Positions 27,094 through 38,648 are shown, counted from the stretch's first letter. The stretch: DNA of 64,000 nt from Henckelia pumila (GCF_033568475.1 NC_133120.1:91530151-91594150); one strand, 5' to 3'. Notes: generated by a model from the sequence alone, not told the origin. A program made the numbers and translations.

Positions 27094-27505
27094 TTTTGCT
27101 TAAAAATGAATATCTATATAAAACCCATAATATATTATAGTTGCTGTGATTTTAGGCACCGTTTGGTTTGAGTGATAAGATAATTAATACATAGATAAGT
27201 AATATAATATAATTAAAAAAAATAGTTAATATATTATTTGATTTGATGGATAGATTATAGTTTATTTGATTTAATTGATATAAAATTAATAATTAATAAA
27301 TAGATAAATAATATGACGAAAATAATGCGAAATTAAATGAGATAAGTTATACATAGATTAATAATACACCAAACCAAACAATGTCTTAGTATATAAAATT
27401 GTTATATGCATGAAGATTATGTTGTTTTGCTTAAAAATGAATATCTATATAAAATTCATAATATATTATAGTTGTTGTGATTTTAGTATATAAAGTCGTT
27501 ATATA
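27094..27505. repeat. Direct duplication of a ~75-bp segment, one copy carrying the MITE
   Basis: TTTTGCTTAAAAATGAATAT... is present at 27094 and again at 27425, with continued similarity up to and past the MITE insertion point. Differences are few, so the duplication is fairly young. The MITE inserted into only one copy, or only one copy kept it. Confidence 0.75.
27155..27385. mobile_element. Tourist-like (PIF/Harbinger) MITE with TTA target duplication
   Basis: Ends GGCACCGTTTGG and CCAAACAATGTC pair as imperfect inverted repeats and are flanked by TTA on both sides (27152-27154, 27386-27388). The flank is itself duplicated nearby: sequence 27094-27154 plus what follows 27388 recurs at 27425-27505 without the element, with a single TTA at 27483-27485. 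That copy is a paralogous empty site and confirms ends and target size. AT-rich interior, no coding capacity. Confidence 0.85.
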
Positions 27506-27960
27506 TAAGAGGAAGATCAGAGTTGTGGACTTTGTAAGGATTGTGATGAATCTATTGAACACTTGTTCTTCCAGTGTTTTTGTGTCATGCAGTGTTTGGG
27601 ATCGCATCTGAGATTGGATTCAGATGAAGAAGTGTATGAGCTCACCTACTACGATTTTGAAAGCATTTCGAGGAGTCTATTGAGGTGCGGGTGTCATGAC
27701 CCGCTTGAGAGTGATGGGTTTGGCGGCTTGCATATACTAAGTATGAAGTGCACGTAATAGAGCATGCATTAAAGATAAAACTCCTGATGTTGAATACATA
27801 GTTCAGCGCATTAAGACTTTGGTTTTACGTTGTATGTATTCGAACTTTGATGTTTTGCCTTCGTGACTTTGTTAGTTTGTATTTCGATTTATTGTAATCA
27901 ACTGAAAATGTCCGATGTAGTTGTACCTTTATCTATTTACCTTTAATGAATTTTTCATTC
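27505..27960 (+). mobile_element. 5'-truncated LINE 3' fragment (zf-RVT region)
   Basis: The translation CGLCKDCDESIEHLFFQC fits the zinc-knuckle-like motif (CxxC...HLFxxC) found at the C-terminus of plant L1-type reverse transcriptases, and further on a frame reads KIRTPDVEYIVQRIKT, resembling the short segment that usually ends such proteins. Frame is broken at least once between them. Only the last few hundred bases are present, as is usual for LINEs truncated at the 5' end. A tail of TTAATGAATTTTTC...AAAAG follows; no clear target duplication was seen. Confidence 0.5.
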
Positions 27961-28076
27961 ATTAAAAGAATAATAATACACTCATATTATAGTGTTCAAA
28001 TCATATTCATTATAAAGCACAGTTCTATAACATCACCTAACGTCCGACACCAATAAGCCATTTATTACATTTGATC

Positions 28077-28235
28077 TAGAGGTGACAATTGGGGAATGTA
28101 GATAGCATCCACATACGTGCTTCAATATGCTTAAAATCTCCTAGCTCAAACTTATAGCCGAAAAAACTCCTCCATATCCGTCTGTTTCGGGTTTTTTCCA
28201 CAGTCTCAAACCCGTTAAGAAAATTGTTATCCCTA
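28077..28235. mobile_element. hAT-type MITE whose right target duplication is split by a Helitron
   Basis: Ends TAGAGGTGACAATTGGG and (reverse complement of right end) TAGGGATAACAATTTTC form imperfect inverted repeats. The left 8-bp target is ATTTGATC (28069-28076). On the right only its first base A (28236) follows the element; the remaining TTTGATC appears at 32280-32286, directly after the Helitron. Removing the Helitron restores a perfect 8-bp duplication, showing that the MITE was there first. Confidence 0.9.
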
Positions 28236-28484
28236 ATCTATATATATATATAAAAGTCTCACATATCATTGTGAATTTACATATTCATCAATTTATATTA
28301 ATAATTTGCATACATTCTTTCTTAGTTTTCGAGGTTATATACGTAATTGCCTCATGTCCCTTAGCTGCCTTACTAATGTCGGCCGCCTATTTCCTATGTC
28401 TGCATTGTTGGAATTCCAATAACTCTAATGCCTTAATAAAGCTTCGGTCAATTCATTTCCAAGATTTTTTTTGAATTTTTTTGT

Positions 28485-30690
28485 GTCATTTTATAGTTTT
28501 ATTCAAGGGCATTTAATTTGTGATTATTTACATATTTTAGGTAAAATTAATTGTTAATATTTCATTAATGTCCTAAAATTAAATTTTTATTTTTATCCAT
28601 AATTTATTTCATTTAATGGTTAATTTTGTGTCATTTCCAACATTTTTTTGAGGTTTTTCTATGTCATTTTGTAGTTTTATTCGATGAGTATTTAATTTAT
28701 GACTATTTATATATTTTAAGTAAAATAAATTTATAATATTTAATTCATGTCCTAAAATTAATTTTTATTTATATCCTCAATTTATTTAATTTAATGGTTT
28801 TTTTTTTTTGAAATTTTCAAGGTTTTTTTATGTTTTTTTGTCATTTTGTAGCTTTATTCCGTGAGTATTTAATTTGTGTCTATTTATTTATTTTAGGTAA
28901 AAATAAATTCCTAATTATTTATCTATGTCCTAAAATTAAAGTTTTTTTAATTGAAAACTATATTAAAATTTGTGCTCTACATCAAATAACTTTATTAATT
29001 ATTTTTTCTCTACATCAAAGAAATTTATTAATTTTGTGAAATTACTTTCAACATTTATTTTCAACGTTATTTTTAGTCTCCATTCTTATAAATTTTTTAA
29101 CATAATATTTTATTATTAAACTTTTAAAAAACAAATTAAATCGAGTCGTTAATTTTAATCATCTGATTCAAGACAAGTAGAATCATATCATAATCATAAA
29201 TCGATATTTTATTCCATTTATATAGGAAAGCTATCTCCTCTTTTATTCAACTAATTCGTTTATTTTTTGGAATTTAGTAATTTAACTAAAATTTTTTGTA
29301 TTTCAGTTTTTAGGAAGGATATTTTATCTAAATTAAAATTTTTTATTAATTTTGTGAAATTACTTTCAACATTTATCTTCAATGCTATGTTTTTAGTCTT
29401 CATTCTTCTAAATTTGTTAACATAATATTTTGATTATTAAACTTTTAAAAAAACAATAAATTAAAACGAATCATTAATTTTAATTATCTGATTCAAGACA
29501 AGTAGAATAATATCATAATCATAAATCGATATTGTATTCAACTTATATAGCAAAGGTATTCTCCTCTTTTATTCAATCAATTCGTTTATTTTTTTGGAAT
29601 TATGTAATTTAACTAATATTTCTTGAATTCCAGTTTTTATGAAAGATAACTTTAAAACTAATAGTGATGCCTAACTAATATTTTCAAACATTTTAGGGAC
29701 CAAAAATATTTTAGTGATGAACTAAAAGTGTATTAATCAACAACACTTATATTTTTTTTTTATCAAAGGTAAACAAATATATGATTATAAGTAGGTTTCG
29801 TGTTGATATTTGAACTATAGTTTTGTCATTTTTAAGGTTTTTTGAGGTTTTTTTATTCATTGTATAGTTTTGTTCAATGAATATTTAATTTGTGTCCATA
29901 TATTTATTATAGGTAAAATTAATTGCTAATATTTAATTCATGTTCTAAACGAAAGTTTTATTAATTGAAAGCTATCTTTTTTCTTTTTCTATAAATCTAA
30001 AAAATTTATTAATTTTTTAACTTACTTTCAAGTTTTATCTTCATCGCTATGTTTTTAGTCTTTTAAAATTTTTAACATAATTTAGTATTAAACTTTTAAA
30101 AAACAAAAAATTCAATCGAGTTATTAAATTTTACCGTCTTATTCAAAATAAATAAAATATATCATAAATCGAAATTTTATTTCATTTATATAAGAAATGT
30201 ATTCCCCTCTTTTATTCCATAAATTCGTTTTTTTTTAAATTTGGTAATCTAACAAAAAAATTTGGTATTCCGATCCATTTTTTAAGAAAAAGGACTATAA
30301 AACTAATGGTGATGATTAACAATGTAATCTTTTCAAAAAATTTAGGGATTAAAAATATTATAGTGTTGAACTAAAAGTGTAATCACATTGATATTTTTTT
30401 TGTCCAAGTTAAAAAAAAATTAATTATAACTAACTTTCATGTTGATGTTTGAACTACATTATAATATAATCTTTATCTATATAAAAGTGGTCATTTAGCT
30501 ATGAATTTACAGTTTTGTCCTTATTTTATTTCATTTACTGATTATTTTTTTGTCATTTTCAAGGTTATTTTTATGTCATTTTGTAGCTTTTTTTCAATGA
30601 GTATTAAAATTTTGCCTATTTATTTATTTTATATGAATTAATTGTTAATATTTAATTCATTTTCTAAATTTAAAGTTTTATTAATTGAAA
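28485..30690. repeat. Helitron module 1, about five diverged copies
   Basis: The word series GTCATTTTGTAG-TTTATTCAATGAGTATTTAATTTGTG-CTATTTA-TTTTAGGTAAA-TTAATTGTTAATATTTAATTCATG-CCTAAA recurs near 28485, 28660, 28835, 29835 and 30565. Similarity between copies is high enough to align by eye, with small insertions and deletions. Confidence 0.75.
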
Positions 30691-31000
30691 GCTATTTAAT
30701 CTAAAAAATATATTAATTTGTGAACTTACTTTCAACATTTATCTGCATCGCTATGTTTTGGTCTTCTAAACTTTTTAACATAATATTTTGGTTATTATAC
30801 TTTCATGAAAAAATATAAACTGAATCATTAACTTAGTCATCTGGTTCGAAACAAGTACAATCACATTATAAATAATCGAGACTACATTTCACATATCTAT
30901 GAAATATATGCTCCTATTTTATTCAATCAATTCATTTCAGTTCGTTTATTTTTTGAATTTAGTAATTTAACTAAAATTTTTGGTATTCCAGATTTTAGGA
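29020..31000. repeat. Helitron module 2, four copies of about 300 bp
   Basis: Copies start near 29025, 29345, 29990 and 30700. Each runs through TTACTTTCAACATTTAT, TTTTAGTCTTCATTCTTC, TTTTTAACATAATATTTTGATTATTAAAC, ATCTGATTCAAGACAAGTAGAAT, ATAAATCGATATTTTATTC and CTCCTCTTTTATTCAA. Modules 1 and 2 alternate, so the Helitron seems to have grown by repeated internal duplication. Confidence 0.75.
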
Positions 31001-31224
31001 ATAATGATTATAAAACTAATGATGATAACTATGTAATCTAACTATGATAGTTTACTGAAAAAAATATATTACAAGATATTAACAAATAAAATTATAAAGA
31101 AAAAGTTTACCTTGATTGTTGAGAATCAAATTAAGTCATATGGACAAAATGTTTTATTAGACACAAAAAAAAAAAATGTTTTAGATACACTTTATCTATA
31201 GAATATCAAATTTTCACTAACATG

Positions 31225-31540
31225 CTCAATTTTAGGTTTTTGTCACTAAGTTTTTAAAGTTTGGTTTTTGTACGTTAAATTTTATTTTCAGCTATTTAGA
31301 ATTAATTGTTGTGGTGACACTGAAAAATTCTTATTTTGCATCGAAAAATGCTGACATTTGCATGGTAATGATGATGCGACATCAAAATTGCTGACTTGTC
31401 AGATGTCATGTCAGCAATTGGACTAAAAATAGTCAAAATTAAAATTTACTATGTCAAAACTAAAATCTGACAAATCAATTGAATAAAAATCAAAATTTGA
31501 TGAGTTAATGGACTAAAAAAAATATTGTTTTAACTTACAA
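31225..31540. mobile_element. Possible long-inverted-repeat element inside the Helitron
   Basis: The left side (CAATTTTAGGTTTTTGTCACT) and the reverse complement of the right side (CAATATTTTTTTTAGTCCAT) are weakly alike, and the centre has the CTGACATGACATC / ATGTCATGTCAGC style palindrome. The plan resembles the elements at 11701-12610 and 41244-41537, but similarity is low and ends are not fixed. Confidence 0.35.
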
Positions 31541-32286
31541 ATCAATAGAAGTAAAATTATTATTTAACAAATATTATTTTTTCTGAAGTGCAATAATTAT
31601 TCATACCGAGTAAAACAACCGAAACATGATGTTTGAGATAAAACATAGTTTAAGATATTGGATTAGTATTGTTACCAATGACTATAATTTTTGAAAAAAA
31701 GCAATAAGCATTCGGCCATACAATATGTATCAATGTGAAGGTCATGACTTCGATTGACATTGTTTGCAAGCATAATTATCGGGAAAAAGATTGTTCGGTA
31801 CAATAATTATATCTTTGCTATGTAGAACAATCCAAATGTAGTGTTTGAACTGTTGCACAGATTAAAATATTTGAATTACATAATTATATATCATCATCTA
31901 TAGCTTTTAATAAAATGCAAAACGTCCAGTCCTATGGTTTATAACAAAAATCAATGTATTTTTTTATGTTTCTCGACAAATATATAAAATATGTTATTGG
32001 TTTAAAGTCATTAGTTAAAAAAATAAATTAAATCCAATTATAAAACATAAAAGTATCGATTAGATGCAACAAATTGATCGCAAAAGAGAAAAGTTAAAGA
32101 CGTAATGTTCTCACTTCAATTACTAATTAGATATCAAATCATTATAACCGAAGTTTGAAATTGATAGTAAAATATATAACACTTAATTAAAAAATATAAA
32201 CAATTTAAGATATTATACGATAAATTCAGTCTCAACTAATAAAATTATTGTCGCGTGCAAAGCACGTGCAATTTTCTAGTTTGATC

Positions 32287-32837
32287 AAAAGCATTTCTTT
32301 AAAATAAATTACTTTTGATTTTAAGGAGAAAAAAAAACTCTTTTTTCACTAGAAAACATCGTTAATAGCCATAGGAGAAGGGTATCAAGTATCAAATTAT
32401 TCTGGACTAATTTATTTTTTTTTTACGTTGCACGACCTTTGTCTTCATTAAAGAGATCGAAAGCCATCAGAATCCTGAAGTCCTGATACTTGGACTGAAG
32501 CTTAAAAGTTACAAGGATTTGAAATTTTGTTAGTCAACTGTCAAAGTTCTTCCAACCCGAATACAATCTGGTACAATCCACCAGGGACAAGGCATCAGTA
32601 ACCCCATTTGAATTACAAATCCATATCATTTTCAACCTATAATTATCAAAAAGTACAATAATGACCCACTCCTAATACACTGCATCAACAAAGATCAAAA
32701 GCACACTAGATCCTATTCAGATCCTGTCTTCTACACGAATATGGGGAGAGAACAGCAAAAACGTTTTATGTGCATAGGTTGAATTCTCCTGATTTCTAAA
32801 ATAAGGTCGGAAATGCCGTGCAAACAAGGTCTAACTT
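32287..32837. other. ARF2 3' flank
   Basis: Probably holds the ARF2 3' untranslated region (complexity rises from about 32420 towards the stop codon). No other feature recognised. Confidence 0.45.
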
Positions 32838-35800
32838 CTATGTAGCACGAGCCATGTTTGATGATGAAGTAGTCTGTAAATTTTTCGTTTCTTTCGAATC
32901 TAAACCCTCTGCAATTGAGGAGGTTTCTTCTCCTTTAGAGCCAAAATTTCTTGGATTCATACGAAGCACCTCCTCTTTTGTAAGGATTAATATCTTCCGA
33001 GCCATACCACAAAATTCTCTGTTACAACAAGGAACCACTACTGATGAGCATGAAGAAAAATATTAAATGCACTAAATATGAAAGCAGCGTAAGAAGATAA
33101 TCTGAAACTTATGGATGAAAGCGTTCATAAAAGAGGGATATATAAACTTACTCCCAAGGATCATCTCCAACAAGCATCATATCATCCTCGTCATCTGTAT
33201 ATACAACAAGCCAATCCTTGCCAAGAGCCCTGAGTTCACCATTAAATACGAAGATATTATCCAATTCAGCAATCAATTCATCGTAATTGTTGAACTTCGC
33301 AAGTTCTATAGACCTTCCAAGGGCCATGCCTTGCTTATGAACCTGAAATCGAAACATTTAAAATATATTTATATTTATTTATTTAAATATAAAAAAATTG
33401 AATGACTATTGTCTGTAGAGGGAAAATGTCAATATCCCAGAAAGAACCTTGGTGCAACTTCTTGTTGAAACAGAACTAACTCTGCCTTCCCTCTCTCTAG
33501 CTACAGGATGGAAGGTTTGAAATTGTTTCTCTGATTCGCAGACAGCAGCAGAAAAGTTTGGTTTTGAGCCCTTAGACTTATCACATCTTTGATCAGATTC
33601 AGTAGTAGAGGAATAATAAGAGTTTATGCCTTGCTCTGTATGGCCTGAAGGCTCCATCCCTGTATTCAGAAATGCTGGCTTCGATGGTAAAGAGTTGCTA
33701 ATAAGTGGAAAACCAAAGAGCTTGCAATTCCCTTCCTTAGATTTCAGAGACTCGGCCGTTTGTTTGTATATGGGCTTTGGCATTAGGTTTCGTGATTGAT
33801 CAGGCAAGATTTCGATATAAGGTGAGGTTGGTGGAGGCATCAACCAATTTGTTTCCTGATTATCACTCATGAGACAAGGTGTCGTGGATAATTCTCTTAA
33901 AGTGTCGTACCTGACTTCCGAATGTGGCTGATAAGATGTATGGCAACTCTGAACAAGAGTTTTTGAACCAGAATCCATCACATCAAGTGGCACGTCAGAA
34001 GGAACCATAGACCATGAGTTCCCAACTAAACCAAACTTTACCTCTAGCTCTCGTGTTTGTCGCTTCAAATTTGCTTCATCAGAAGACATACAGATATCGC
34101 GGGATGAATCAATCTGTGATCCCAACCCTGACAAGAGATCTGTGAATGATGTCTCCGTCCTTCCCGAAGATAACCAGTTATCCGATGCATATCTTCTGGC
34201 AGCAGACACATCGCCATTTTTCTCATCATCTAATGGTGAAGCCCATAGCAGTCGCTTCTCAGACGTGTTTGAATCATTTCTCTCCAAGAAAGTGCCTCTC
34301 AAGGTCAGGAGTTCTTGACCTTGCAAGACCTTTGGAATCCCACTGGCAGATGCAGGGTCTAGTGCCATCTTGGGCGTACCTGTATTACATTATAGGTGGT
34401 GAGTCAAGATTTGGGCTCTAAATAGATATATAAAACCACGAATATAGAAAAAACTTTGGTTAGATTAAATTGAGAAACACACCTTCCCTAGTAAGAACAG
34501 AAGAGTTTGGGGATGAAGGCAAGGCACTTGGTCGAGGCCTTTTTGATCTGGGGACTGGAAGTGGGTTCATTGCATGAGGAGGTAGAGCAGGTTCTATGTT
34601 CCAAGGTGAAACCCTGTTTGGTCGAGGAATTGCAGAAGTTTCATCCCACCGCACCTTTATGCAAAATTAAAAGAAGAATTCTCAGAACAAAATGATGAGA
34701 AACAATTAACCAAGGGATGTTATGAGCCAAAAAAATTAACAAGACAACGAGGAGAAGGAGCCTCGTTGAACAAAAATAGAAACCTTTAGGGATCTCCATT
34801 TTGAATTTGACCATCGTTTTGTATCAGAGTCTTCAATACCAACTATAGTTCCAGTAAACCTAAAAGAAAACAATTTACATGATAAAACTGCTCTATGAAA
34901 TCAAAACAAAAGTAGCACATCATTCAAAAAAATACTGCCTACCTCTGTTCTGGTGCTTCTTCACCTTCAAATCTCATTTTAAATCTCATTCCTACGGAAT
35001 AATTGTTCTTAACAGAGTTTACATATTGATCATAAGGGACGATAAACTCAGCCGGGCTCGTCCTGTGATCAAAATGTGACGTGTTGAGGGGATGATTAAA
35101 ATCCGGAACAGCAATAATGCTTGCCAATGAGAGATATATCATATATGTGCAAGTGAAAAACCTGGGTTTGTAATACACGGTGAACATGGTTTTTGTTTGA
35201 GTAGCATGCCAAGCTGTTGCCAGAACACCGAGATGCATGTTGTGGCTGGATATGACCGATGACGGAGCATTACCCAGTTGTTTCATAGCACGCCTAACTC
35301 CAACACGCAACTCTCCATTCTCCCCCCTGAAATTGTGAGGCATTTGAATCAGATAGATAGAAATATAACTATAGGTAAAGGCAGAAGAGTAAGACTGGTG
35401 TCTAGCCTCAAAAATATGAAGGCATCACCAGCAACAAGTCTCTTTGAACTAACAAACACGCTCCACCCACTCTGAAGGAGGTGCCTCCTGGGTTGACCTG
35501 GAATTAATGGAGCAAACGAAATCACAAGTCAAACTCTCCGTTCAGAAGAAATCAAGAGTTGGTTCATACATAAAGCAATCTACTAAATAACATAGATTCC
35601 ATATCATATAAGAATGTGATTATTTCTTCTTCTTTCCTTTAATAATTTCCCTCTGATTTTTTTTGCTTTTTGGTCAATCAAAATTGCATTACAGAGTAAC
35701 TGGGTTTGGTTTAAAAGAACTACTTTTCTTGGTAAATTATTTCTTGATATTTAGACTCTTAGCTCTTCCTAAGCAACCTTTTAACCAATTTCTACATCAG

Positions 35801-37378
35801 AGTTGATACTCTTCTACTGCCATTGAAACCCAATTTCATTTCTTTACGCCAATAATTACTTGTAATCTCATCAACATGGAATAGAGCCATTCTATAACTA
35901 AACAAAGACACATGTACTATCCCAAGGAAATATATATGTGACTGGTTAATAGAATCGACAACAATTAACATGATCTCAATTTTCTAAAGGTTGAGCATGA
36001 TTTAAGTCAATCCAGAATATAGTGAATATGCTCTAATCATGAACTGCGAATCATCAGAATGTTACCGCGAAAAATATGCCTGAATCGCCACTCAATTCCG
36101 TGTAAATCTTTGGCCACTAATTCCTGAGTGGGAGGTTGCTTCGTCATGTCCTGCCATATTATGTAATCACTCTATTACTAACACAAAAAATCTTACAACC
36201 TTAATCAAATGAATCTCGTGACTTCGGGTGGACTCGTCCTAACCAATGGGGGCAGACATTCATCAGCATGTCGTCTTAGCACTGAGAACCCACCGTGGGT
36301 GCTTGTATCTGATGCAGTAAGAATCTTACAAAAAGAATGGACATGAAAAGGCAGAGGTGGAGGAGGTAAAGTTTCCTTCTTCACGGCAATCTCATCTTGC
36401 TGCAAAAGAAATCTCATCAGAAAGTTAAAAAAAATATCAAGAAATCTCTCACCATGTAAGAAAAAAGTTCAATCTAAATTACATAAATAGGACAAAGCAT
36501 TAGCTCATATAAATGGCACAAAATTTTAGCTCACGTTTGGTTCGGGTATCAAAATAATCTGTGCAAACACTTCATCCGTATCTGGTTCAGCCTGTTCATG
36601 GAAACATAAAGATAAAAAACATAGGAACTCTCTGCAAATGACAAACCAATACAAATTTCACAAAATGCTGTAGACGATTTTGTAGGTTTATTTATGTTTC
36701 CCCGGAACAAATTTACCTTCAAATTCACATTAACAACTCGACAAAGGATCTTTGGAGGAAGGTTATACACTGGCATCTGCAGGTCTGCACTTTGTTTGGT
36801 CGAAGCCTCCACCTATTCAATAAACCCCACAAACTCCAATAAAAGATCTAATCAAACAAAAACCCCATTCATCCGTGAATCTCACAGGATCAGTGAGCTC
36901 CAATTTCTAGTCAACAAACCTAAACGTACAGCATTAAAATGCAACAGTTGGACTCAAAATGCCAAAACTAGAACAGATTGAACACAACTATTACAAAATC
37001 CAAGACCTTGCAAAACTTCAGAGTTACTAAAAAAAAATAATTCATTGTTAAAACAAAAAAGTACACCTGTTCTATGTGACCCTGCGGAAAATAGAAAACA
37101 AGCTCGTTTTCACGAGGCACGGGAACTAAAGGGCCGGCGCATGCTTTCCATAACTCCGTGTACAACGCTGTCTCAGCGTCCACTATATTGAATAGAAAAA
37201 TAAAACTTGCCATCAATTTCACCAGAAAAACAAATTAAATCAGATGAAGATATTTTAGAGGGAACAAATTTTCACCTGAATTATCTTTCCAGCTGGACCC
37301 TGAGGTCCCTTTCTCCGGTCTGGAAACACAACCATCCGTCTCGTTAAAACCCTTGATCAGACCCTCCGAAGCAGCCAT
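32838..37378 (-). CDS. ARF2: Auxin response factor 2 (repressor-type ARF)
   Basis: Fourteen exons: 37378-37276, 37182-37067, 36812-36717, 36591-36535, 36399-36244, 36150-36066, 35497-35407, 35326-35162, 35062-34943, 34859-34784, 34654-34483, 34379-33448, 33342-33152, 33018-32838; 846 aa (Arabidopsis ARF2: 859). Dimerisation and B3 DNA-binding domains span about 45-390; B3 starts near Phe147 ([20 protein letters not shown]) with [24 protein letters not shown] following. The middle region is Ser/Pro-rich, typical of repressor ARFs that bind TGTC auxin elements. The C-terminal PB1 domain has its basic face around Lys726 and the acidic OPCA stretch DDEDD (773-777), so it can pair with Aux/IAA proteins. 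Family role: growth restraint, ageing, organ shedding and ABA/brassinosteroid cross-talk. All splice sites are GT-AG except the intron after exon 7, which starts GC. Confidence 0.96.
34312..34332 (-). promoter_or_regulatory. tasiR-ARF target site in ARF2 mRNA
   Basis: The mRNA here (codons for KVLQGQE) is complementary to TAS3-derived tasiR-ARF over 21 bases with one G:U pair and two mismatches at the small RNA's 3' end; its 5' 12 bases pair perfectly. TAS3 siRNAs are known to guide cutting of ARF2, ARF3 and ARF4 messages, so the site is expected and its preservation supports the ARF2 assignment. Confidence 0.88.
35327..35406 (-). other. GC-AG intron in ARF2
   Basis: Exon 7 ends TTTTTGAG and the intron opens GCTAGA rather than GT. 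The only GT nearby (11 bases on) would shift the frame, while GC usage gives the conserved [18 protein letters not shown] exactly. The intron is 80 bases and ends TTTCAG. The donor matches the usual GC-donor consensus AG|GCAAGT only partly. Confidence 0.75.
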
Positions 37379-37394
37379 TCTCAACACACAACTT

Positions 37395-37415
37395 TCAACT
37401 CAGATCTCTCATCAT
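37395..37415 (-). promoter_or_regulatory. Short upstream ORF in the ARF2 leader
   Basis: Two consecutive ATGs start a 6-codon frame (MMRDLS, stop) that ends 16 bases before the ARF2 ATG. Upstream ORFs affect translation of several ARF messages. Whether it is transcribed depends on the start site, which is not visible. Confidence 0.5.
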
Positions 37416-38647
37416 CTCACAGACCACAAAAAAAAACCAGGGAAAATTCAGCTCTGGAAACACTTGGAAAAAGCAACGAATCACACGCGTGTTCTTGACT
37501 ATGAAACCGAATTTTAAATCCCCGGGAGAAATCTGAGGATGCTCCGCGGAATCAATAATATAATAATCTACTAATAAAAGATATTCTGTAAGATTTTTGT
37601 GTGGATTATGTATGTCTTGAAGCATGGGTGAGACGAGAAATGGTGTATGTGTGTGTGTATTGGGAGAGAAGGAAAATATACCGTCCAATAAGCAGAAAGC
37701 AGTGGCATTTTAGTAATTATCATTTTCACGTTCGATTTCCATTTACCCGGTAAATAAAATAAAATAAAATAAAATAAAATAAACTTCGATCTTGTCGCTA
37801 ATTTCAACACTTTGTCTTTTTTAAAAAAATAAATAAATATTCCAAATAAATTGTACAGTGGGGTCAATTCTACGTCATAAGTAGCCAATGACAGACTATT
37901 GACGGCGTTAGAAGTTGTCGGGATGTCATAGGGTCGTCAACGAACGCCGTTAAATTCTCATGGGAAATTGGGGTTGTCTTGCCAATTACAGGATGGGTTT
38001 AGTGCGCACACCCTACCTCGTGCGCCGCATTGATGCCAAAACCGGGAATATTTACCTAATTTATGTTTTTTCCCCCAATAATAGAATATGAAATAGTAGT
38101 AATAACTAATAATAATTAGATGAAAATCGAAAATTATATAATAATAATAGTAAACCGATCGACCTAGAGTTTGTAATAAATATTAATTCACTCATGCATG
38201 AATCAGGCAAAGTTGTCGTTATGGGTAATTTAATAAATAATATTGTCTAATTTTGAAATGTAAACATCCTAGCTAGCTAGGTAGCGTGTGTATGTGTTAT
38301 TGGCATGGGGAATTTAATTATTAAATTCTGTTTGACTATTTTTTTATTAAAAAAAAATTGACTTTATGAATCAATTCATCCGCCTCCCATTCATTTAATT
38401 TCCGGGTCTTATTTTTTTTTTTTCCAGTTTATCAAGTTCAATATATAAACCTAATGCTATCAATGACAACAAGTGTCCATCTAATCTAATATAAAACATA
38501 ATTTTTTTTGCCCATAAACTCGTGTTATTCAACACGGAGATTTAATTATTAAATTCTGTTTGTTTTTTGTTTTTTTTGTCTAGACATGCCGCTGTCATTG
38601 CAATATATAAACAAATTACATCATATTTAGGTAAAGTTTGTAAATAT
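37416..38647. other. ARF2 upstream region
   Basis: Leader and promoter side of ARF2, with an imperfect (AAAAT)n/(ATAAA)n pentanucleotide run at 37752-37783. From about 37990 the sequence is AT-rich spacer without recognisable genes. Confidence 0.45.
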
Positions 38648-38648
38648 A

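Larger units (their letters stand above)
28237..32279 (+). mobile_element. Non-autonomous Helitron, 4,043 bp
   Basis: The 5' end is TCTATATATATATATAAAAG and the 3' end carries a 5-bp hairpin (CGTGC-AAA-GCACG, 32254-32266), a 9-base spacer and CTAG (32276-32279). It lies between A (28236) and T (32280), the canonical Helitron target, and makes no target duplication; the split hAT target described for 28077-28235 proves both ends. There is no Rep/helicase coding sequence, so movement depended on another element. The interior is AT-rich and made largely of repeated modules. A second 5'-end-like sequence (TCTATATAAAAGTGG, from 30476) lies inside. Confidence 0.92.

Noticed and set aside
28237-32279. 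Possible CRISPR-like or satellite array from the repeated modules
   Set aside because: Units are long, diverged, variably spaced and bounded by Helitron ends; no short identical repeats with unique spacers.
37395-37888. Overlapping 97- and 105-codon frames upstream of ARF2 on the minus strand
   Set aside because: Composition is leader/promoter-like (Phe/Tyr/Ile from AT-rich DNA); only the short terminal MMRDLS part is worth noting as a uORF.
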